The translations under genes and the position numbers were made by a program. DNA of 10,289 nt, taken from positions 1-10,289 of the forward strand of contig JAGRAS010000033.1 of the NCBI GenBank assembly GCA_020434465.1. The letters run 5' to 3'. Shown one piece after another: positions 6,216-10,289 of the stretch (position 1 is the stretch's first letter; the number at the start of each line of letters is the position of its first letter). This DNA comes from Bdellovibrionales bacterium. GTDB taxonomy: Bacteria > Bdellovibrionota > UBA2361 > JAGRAS01. Under the pieces are notes generated by a model. That model ran no database searches. It was not told where the DNA came from and worked only from the letters and a program-made list of their open reading frames with translations.

Positions 6216-7635
6216 GCTAATCAATACTCAAAAATACTCTACTACATTTTTTGTATTCATTTTAATCACGGCATGGTTCTTAAGCGATCTTGGTGTTGAT
6301 CCAGATTTATTTCATAGGCTAGCTACTGGGAAACTAATTGACGAGCTAGGGTTCGTACCAAGCATGGATCCATTTGCATTTACCCCTAAAAAAGAAATAT
6401 GGATAGATCATGAGTGGCTATCTGGACTAATTTTTTTTAAGACTTGGAGTCTTTTCGGTGAAATCGGAATTTTCCTACTTAAGATTTTACTAGTTTTTCT
6501 CTCCTTATTAATTCTAGAAAAAGCAATTAGACTAAAGAATAAATCAACTACGGCTACTTTTTGGTTTATAATTTTAAGTATCGCCTCTGCATTTGTTTGG
6601 AGAAGCACTGTTAGGTCACAAATTTTTACTTATTTGTTTATTCCAACTTTTCTCCTAGCATTTGTAGAATATAGTGAAAAAAAACGTATTTTTTTGTTAT
6701 CTGCAATACCTGTATTCATCTGCATTTGGGCAAATACACACGGTGGATTTGTTGTAGGTTTAGGTTTTTTAGGAATTTTTACTTTTGTTAATTTACTTAA
6801 GCAAAAAACTAGAGCAACACCCCTGACAATTATTTTTCTTTTAGCTATTTCAGCTACATTTATAAATCCCTATCCTGGTTTTTCTTATTGGGAATATATT
6901 ATTGAGGCAGTTGGAATGCCTAGGCCATTTGTAGCCGAATGGAACTATCTTAATCCTTTAAGCCATAGCGCAATTATACCAAATTTTGTGTTAATTATTA
7001 TTCTATATGGTTTTTTCAAACATAAAACCAATAGAGATCTCTTATCGTCCCTGCTTTTACTAGCTAGCGCATACTTTGGATATAAACATCAACGCTTAAG
7101 TCCTATTTTTTTGATGACTGCAGCGGTTTACGGCACTAAGGCATTTGAATATTTTATCTTAGATTTAAAAAGCTTATTTAAACAAATAAACTTTTCAGGC
7201 TATTTGTCTGCTAGCAAGTTTGTTTTTAGTGTTATTACTTGCTGTGCTGCAATTTGGATACTTTATTTCTCTCTAACTGCAAAAAGGTTCTCTCTAAATT
7301 ATTCAGACTATCCAGTGGAAGCTGTAAAATGGCTAAAATCAAATAGAAAGAGCGGTAATGTACTAGTAACTTTTAACCATGGCAGCTATGCCCTTTGGGA
7401 ACTGTACCCTAATTTTAAAGTTTCTGTAGATGGGAGATATGAAGAAGTTTACCCAGAATCAACTATGCATTTAGTAATGGATGCGTTTTGGGCTGAAAAA
7501 AAAGTGCAAAAAAAAGCTTTACTTAAGATAAACCCTGACTACATCCTGATTTCAAATGCCGATAAAAATCAATTTAAAAGCCTTAAGACAATTTACAAAG
7601 GTTTAAACTTCTCTATTTTGGAAAATAAGTTATGA
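6208..7635 (+). CDS. Polytopic membrane protein, GT-C-like (function unknown)
   Basis: 475 residues with about ten hydrophobic segments, the first at 12-27 and the last at about 336-356, followed by a hydrophilic C-terminal domain (about 365-475). After the first segment comes DPDLFHRLATGKLIDELG (31-48), then DPFAFT (54-59) and WIDHEWL (65-71). WANTHGG (174-180) and INPYPG (219-224) lie later, and the tail has GNVLVTFNHGSYALWELYP followed by VSVDGRYEEVY. This set recurs in a widespread family of uncharacterised bacterial membrane proteins resembling GT-C glycosyltransferases, with acidic residues in the first outer loop and a conserved soluble tail. A transferase acting on lipid-linked sugars is a guess from fold only. 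The gene starts inside the end of hisS (8-base overlap) and ends in an ATGA overlap with the next gene, so translation is coupled across all three. Confidence 0.8.
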   Translation: MSKLINTQKYSTTFFVFILITAWFLSDLGVDPDLFHRLATGKLIDELGFVPSMDPFAFTPKKEIWIDHEWLSGLIFFKTWSLFGEIGIFLLKILLVFLSLLILEKAIRLKNKSTTATFWFIILSIASAFVWRSTVRSQIFTYLFIPTFLLAFVEYSEKKRIFLLSAIPVFICIWANTHGGFVVGLGFLGIFTFVNLLKQKTRATPLTIIFLLAISATFINPYPGFSYWEYIIEAVGMPRPFVAEWNYLNPLSHSAIIPNFVLIIILYGFFKHKTNRDLLSSLLLLASAYFGYKHQRLSPIFLMTAAVYGTKAFEYFILDLKSLFKQINFSGYLSASKFVFSVITCCAAIWILYFSLTAKRFSLNYSDYPVEAVKWLKSNRKSGNVLVTFNHGSYALWELYPNFKVSVDGRYEEVYPESTMHLVMDAFWAEKKVQKKALLKINPDYILISNADKNQFKSLKTIYKGLNFSILENKL

Positions 7636-8255
7636 AAAAATATTTTTCTCTTTTATTTATATCTAGCCTAATTTACCAAAATGCTTTTGCTGATATTTAC
7701 TTTTGTAATGGTGTATGGACAAACACCTCCTGCGAGAACGAACCAGAAAAAGTAATTACATCAAATGAGGATTCAAAAACTTCAGAGATAAACAACGAAG
7801 AGCATAAAATATTATCTAAAAAGAAAAGTTTACTTCATAATCTTGCGAGTTTAAAGTTTAAACTTGAAAGAGAGTATGGTGGAAATTTTTCAATTAACTC
7901 TGCTGAAAGAGTTTGCCAAGATCCTGCTAGCAGTCTTGAAGAATGCGAGCGAGCTATTGATGCAGCAGAAAAAAACTTGTTAGATAAACAACTTGCTTTA
8001 TCAAAACTAAAACAAAACGAATCAGAAAGTGAGAATGAGCCTACTGAAAGTAGTGGTGATACCGTGGTAATTCAACAAAATACAGATTCAAGAATAGGAT
8101 TTTTTGAAAACGACAAACCTAGGCAACCAAGCATAATTAACGGCACGGTTGTTCCACCTGGTGAAACTCAGCTTGATATTAGCCCTAAAAGAAAAATTGA
8201 AAACACTTTGGTTGAACAACAACGTAAAGCATCTCGTAAAAAAATAGATCAATAA
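7632..8255 (+). CDS. Small exported protein with four cysteines (function unknown)
   Basis: 207 residues. A classical signal peptide (KK at 2-3, hydrophobic 5-15, cleavage after AFA at 18-20) predicts export to the periplasm. There is no lipobox cysteine. The mature protein opens DIYFCNGVWTNTSC, with C25 and C34 spaced as in short domains of the DUF4124 type (a C...C pair around a small aromatic turn), which suggests a disulfide. A second pair, C95 and C105, lies in a charged helical stretch (about 55-128) that could be coiled. The C-terminal third is polar and low in complexity (S, E, N), then proline-rich and basic, and probably disordered. The ATG overlaps the upstream stop (ATGA), tying it to the membrane protein. 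The last seven bases overlap the convergent toxin gene's end. I do not recognise a function. Confidence 0.75.
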   Translation: MKKYFSLLFISSLIYQNAFADIYFCNGVWTNTSCENEPEKVITSNEDSKTSEINNEEHKILSKKKSLLHNLASLKFKLEREYGGNFSINSAERVCQDPASSLEECERAIDAAEKNLLDKQLALSKLKQNESESENEPTESSGDTVVIQQNTDSRIGFFENDKPRQPSIINGTVVPPGETQLDISPKRKIENTLVEQQRKASRKKIDQ

Positions 8256-8641
8256 CTTAAGGTTTTAAAACCAAGAGACTTGGCAATCTTGATTTGTTTT
8301 TTATCGGCAGATATAAAATCCATTTCTAAAGCACTAGGATCGATAGCCAGTGCGCAAGCCAAATGATAAAGATCTGCTCCTCTTAAATAGCCATGAGATA
8401 ATACTCGCTCACATTCTGGTAAAATACTTTTGTTTGGAGAAAAAATTTGAATATTACTCAAAACTTTTTCTACTAAGTCTAAGTTTTTTTCTTCTCTTGC
8501 AACTACTGAGCAAAGTTCAGCTTCAAGTAAAATAGAAGAATAAATGTCATTATATTTTTTTAGAGACTTGATATACTTAGAATAATTAGCATCTGCAAAG
8601 TAAATAGATACCAAAACACTTGTATCTACATAAGCATGCAT
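8249..8641 (-). CDS. vapC: PIN-domain ribonuclease toxin, VapC family
   Basis: 130 residues, the usual length for VapC. The four acidic residues of the PIN active site are present: D6 in YVDTSVLV, E42 in LLEAELCSV, D90 in GADLYHLACAL and D113 in FISADKKQIKIAKSLGF. VapC toxins are Mg-dependent endoribonucleases, often cutting tRNA or rRNA, and are held inactive by the partner antitoxin. The start lies two bases after the antitoxin stop, with AAAGGGA as ribosome site inside the end of the antitoxin gene, so the pair is translationally linked. The gene is intact with no frameshift. Its stop overlaps the convergent exported-protein gene by seven bases, so transcripts from the two sides would collide here. 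The RNA target cannot be read from sequence. Confidence 0.88.
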   Translation of the reverse strand: MHAYVDTSVLVSIYFADANYSKYIKSLKKYNDIYSSILLEAELCSVVAREEKNLDLVEKVLSNIQIFSPNKSILPECERVLSHGYLRGADLYHLACALAIDPSALEMDFISADKKQIKIAKSLGFKTLSY

Positions 8642-8643
8642 TA

Positions 8644-8913
8644 CTATTCCCTTTCATCTAAAAAACGCTGCAAAGCTCCTGGAATACTTTCTACAGATTG
8701 AAGCGTTGAACTATTAATCTTTGAAGGTCTTATACTCCCTTCCTTTTTCAATTTTTCAATTCGGTCTTCAAAAGTTTCTTCTTCTTGAATCGGAACAAGT
8801 TGAGCAACAGGTTTTCCACGGTAAGTAATAGTACAAACAGTTCCATCTCTTACCATTCGTAAAATTTCACTAAACTTAGCTTTGGCTTCATAGGTTGAAA
8901 ATTCTTTAGACAT
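8644..8913 (-). CDS. Phd/YefM-type antitoxin of the VapC toxin
   Basis: 89 residues from the ATG at 8913. An in-frame ATG at 8919 would add two residues but lies upstream of the predicted transcription start. The protein opens MSKEFSTYEAKAKFSEILRMVRDG and continues TITYRGKPVAQLVPI (31-45 approximately), the DNA-binding and dimerisation core of Phd/YefM antitoxins. The C-terminal half (about 46-89) is charged and likely flexible, the part that usually wraps the toxin. As antitoxin it should neutralise the downstream PIN toxin and, with it, repress the shared promoter through the repeats at 8932-8946. No Shine-Dalgarno sequence precedes the start, consistent with a leaderless message. Confidence 0.88.
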   Translation of the reverse strand: MSKEFSTYEAKAKFSEILRMVRDGTVCTITYRGKPVAQLVPIQEEETFEDRIEKLKKEGSIRPSKINSSTLQSVESIPGALQRFLDERE

Positions 8914-8919
8914 TAACAT

Positions 8920-8948
8920 ATTATAATATACCTAGTCAGACTAGTCAA
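8920..8948 (-). promoter_or_regulatory. Sigma-70 promoter of the toxin-antitoxin operon
   Basis: On the minus strand TTGACT (8948-8943) and TATAAT (8925-8920) are separated by exactly 17 bases, one base short of full consensus overall. The start is predicted near 8913, which is the A of the second in-frame ATG of the antitoxin gene. This is one of the strongest promoter matches in the window. Confidence 0.8.
8932..8946. promoter_or_regulatory. Candidate antitoxin operator in the -35/spacer region
   Basis: The minus strand contains TGACTAG twice, nine bases apart (from 8947 and 8938). The same bases form CTAGTC-T-GACTAG (8944-8932), an inverted repeat with one central base, and the palindrome GACTAGTC (8946-8939). 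The site overlaps the -35 box and spacer, the expected place for autorepression by a Phd-type antitoxin. Confidence 0.55.
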
Positions 8949-8979
8949 ATTTTAAATTCAATAAAAATAATTAGTTAAA

Positions 8980-8997
8980 TATGATATAAAAATCATA
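8980..8997 (-). terminator. Weak AT-only hairpin after thrS, possible terminator
   Basis: TATGAT and ATCATA pair perfectly around a six-base loop about 37 bases past the thrS stop. A T-rich but interrupted run follows on the minus strand. The stem has only two G-C pairs, so termination strength is doubtful. Confidence 0.25.
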
Positions 8998-9033
8998 CCT
9001 AATATCTGAATCGATGATTAATTGAAAATGTTG

Positions 9034-10289
9034 CTAAATTTCAGTATCAGAAAAATTATCCATTAGTCTTTGACCGACTAGCTTTTCAAAGCGTTTAAGC
9101 AAGTCTTGCTTAGAAATGGTAATCTGATCTTTTACACAATAACGCCTAAGTGTCACAGTTCCTTGTTCTACCTCATTTCCGCCAATGATAAGTATATTTG
9201 GAATCTTATGAGTTACAGCCTCTCGAATCTTTTTGTTAAATGAGTTGCTTGAATCATCAACTTCAACTCTTATAAGTTGATTTCTAAGCTGAGCTTTTAG
9301 ATCATTTGCATAGTCAAAGAAATTTTCTGCTACAGGAACAATTTTTGCCTGAATTGGAGCAAGCCAAGTTGGAAAAGCCCCACCAAAATGTTCAATTAAA
9401 AATGCCATAAAACGCTCATGCGTGCTTAGTGGTGCACGGTGAACTACATATGGCATATGCTCCTTGCCGTCTTCTCCAATATATTTAAGATCAAACCTTG
9501 ATGGTTGGCCAAAATCACATTGAGTAGTTCCAAGTGATTCTTCCCTGCCAAGAAGAGTAGTAGCCTGAAAATCTATCTTTGGGCCATAAAATGCTGCTTC
9601 ACCAAACCCTTCTTCATAATTAACTCCCATCTCTTCTGCAACTTCACGAACAACTTTTTCTGAAAATTCCCAAAGTTCCGGGTTATCAAGAAACTTTTCT
9701 TTGTTTTCTGGATCATGAGTAGATATTCTGATCTTAATTCCTTCAAATCTAAATTTAGTATAGTAATCCAAGTGCAATTGAAAAGTTTCTTTTAACTGCT
9801 CTTTAAGTTGATCTAGTGCGCAATAAATATGTGCATCATTCATGCACAATGAGCGCACTCTTAATAGCCCCGCTAGCGATCCTGATGATTCAAATCGATA
9901 ACAGTGCCCATACTCAGCAAGTTTTAAAGGCAACTCACGGTAACTTCTAGGCCGCGCACCATAAATTTGATGATGATGCGGACAGTTCATAGCTTTAAGA
10001 TAATATTTCGACTCCCCTTCAAGCTCCATTGGAGGAAACATATCATCTGCATAATAAGGCAAATGCCCGGAAGTCAGATAAAGGCTCTCTTTTGTTATAT
10101 ATGGAGTTGAAACTCTAACATAACCAGCCCGTGTTTCCATTTCTTTTGCATACTTTTCAAGCTCTTCTTTTATTGCAGTGCCATTAGGCATCCAAAGCGG
10201 AAGCCCAGGGCCAACATCATCTGAGAACATAAAAATTTCTAGTTCTTTACCGAGCTTCCTATGGTCTCTTTGTTTGGCAAGTTCGCGCC
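9034..10289 (-). CDS. thrS: Threonyl-tRNA synthetase (N-terminus beyond right edge)
   Basis: The open frame runs to the window edge: upstream of the internal MFSDDVGPG it continues RELAKQRDHRKLGKELEIF, the conserved linker into the ThrRS catalytic core. About 418 residues are visible, and the N-terminal editing domains are outside. The catalytic domain shows GPGLPLW, NCPHHHQIYG with the zinc-ligand Cys, a motif 2 region ending GLLRVRSLCMNDAHIYC with the second zinc ligand (His), YGPKIDF, and VVHRAPLSTHERF, carrying the third ligand (His) and motif 3. The anticodon-binding domain follows from WLAPIQAKIVPV to the end. RAPLSTHERF and SLCMNDAH differ from the E. coli wording (RAILGSMERF, GFTQDDAH) and indicate a divergent branch. 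The enzyme charges tRNA-Thr with ATP in the cytosol. Many bacteria place infC, rpmI and rplT after thrS; here a toxin-antitoxin operon follows instead. Confidence 0.95.
   Translation of the reverse strand, partial: RELAKQRDHRKLGKELEIFMFSDDVGPGLPLWMPNGTAIKEELEKYAKEMETRAGYVRVSTPYITKESLYLTSGHLPYYADDMFPPMELEGESKYYLKAMNCPHHHQIYGARPRSYRELPLKLAEYGHCYRFESSGSLAGLLRVRSLCMNDAHIYCALDQLKEQLKETFQLHLDYYTKFRFEGIKIRISTHDPENKEKFLDNPELWEFSEKVVREVAEEMGVNYEEGFGEAAFYGPKIDFQATTLLGREESLGTTQCDFGQPSRFDLKYIGEDGKEHMPYVVHRAPLSTHERFMAFLIEHFGGAFPTWLAPIQAKIVPVAENFFDYANDLKAQLRNQLIRVEVDDSSNSFNKKIREAVTHKIPNILIIGGNEVEQGTVTLRRYCVKDQITISKQDLLKRFEKLVGQRLMDNFSDTEI

Noticed and set aside
8256..8276. Palindrome GGTTTTAAAACC near the convergent gene ends, as a terminator
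   Set aside because: It has no usable loop, no following T-tract, and lies inside the toxin coding sequence; mostly AT self-complementarity.
9034..10230. thrS starting at the internal ATG at 10230
   Set aside because: The frame stays open to 10289 and encodes the conserved RDHRKLGKEL linker, so the true start is outside the window.
1..10289. tRNA genes, insertion sequences, CRISPR arrays
   Set aside because: No cloverleaf, transposase motif, terminal repeat pair or spaced repeat series was seen on either strand; gaps between genes are all under 150 bases.

Overview
The window is an AT-rich stretch (roughly one third G+C by eye) from a Gram-negative-type bacterium. It has sigma-54 regulation, two-component response regulators, an exported protein with a classical signal peptide and a type II toxin-antitoxin pair. 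The code is standard, with TGA used as a stop. Nothing fixes the phylum. An aquatic proteobacterium-like or deltaproteobacterium-like lineage fits, but that is inference.

Left third (1-3513), minus strand: an NO-signalling operon. From its promoter it reads receiver-HDOD protein, receiver plus degenerate HD-GYP protein, receiver-only-like regulator, then a heme-NO/oxygen-binding (H-NOX) sensor gene that runs off the left edge. The first three genes are joined by TAATG stop/start overlaps. The H-NOX gene shows the proximal heme histidine context typical of the family. No histidine kinase is in view; one is expected beyond the left edge.

Control region (3375-3513) and divergent regulator (3514-4848, plus strand): the 139-base gap holds a near-consensus sigma-54 promoter facing the H-NOX operon. 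It also holds two perfect inverted repeats sharing TGTAA-N3-TTACA, 21 bp apart, about 106 and 127 bp upstream of the predicted start. A third, different palindrome is centred near -44. The divergent gene encodes a sigma-54 activator (degenerate receiver, AAA+, Fis-type HTH). One operator overlaps its own predicted promoter, so self-repression together with activation of the H-NOX operon is the simplest model.

Middle (4917-8255), plus strand: hisS, then a polytopic GT-C-like membrane protein, then a small exported four-cysteine protein, joined by 8-base and 4-base overlaps. An extended -10 box sits directly against the hisS start codon.

Right (8249-10289), minus strand: a Phd/VapC-type toxin-antitoxin pair with a strong promoter, an embedded operator and a probably leaderless antitoxin start. 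Next comes thrS, whose N-terminal part lies beyond the right edge. thrS is not followed by infC, its frequent neighbour. No RNA genes, insertion sequences or CRISPR arrays were seen.
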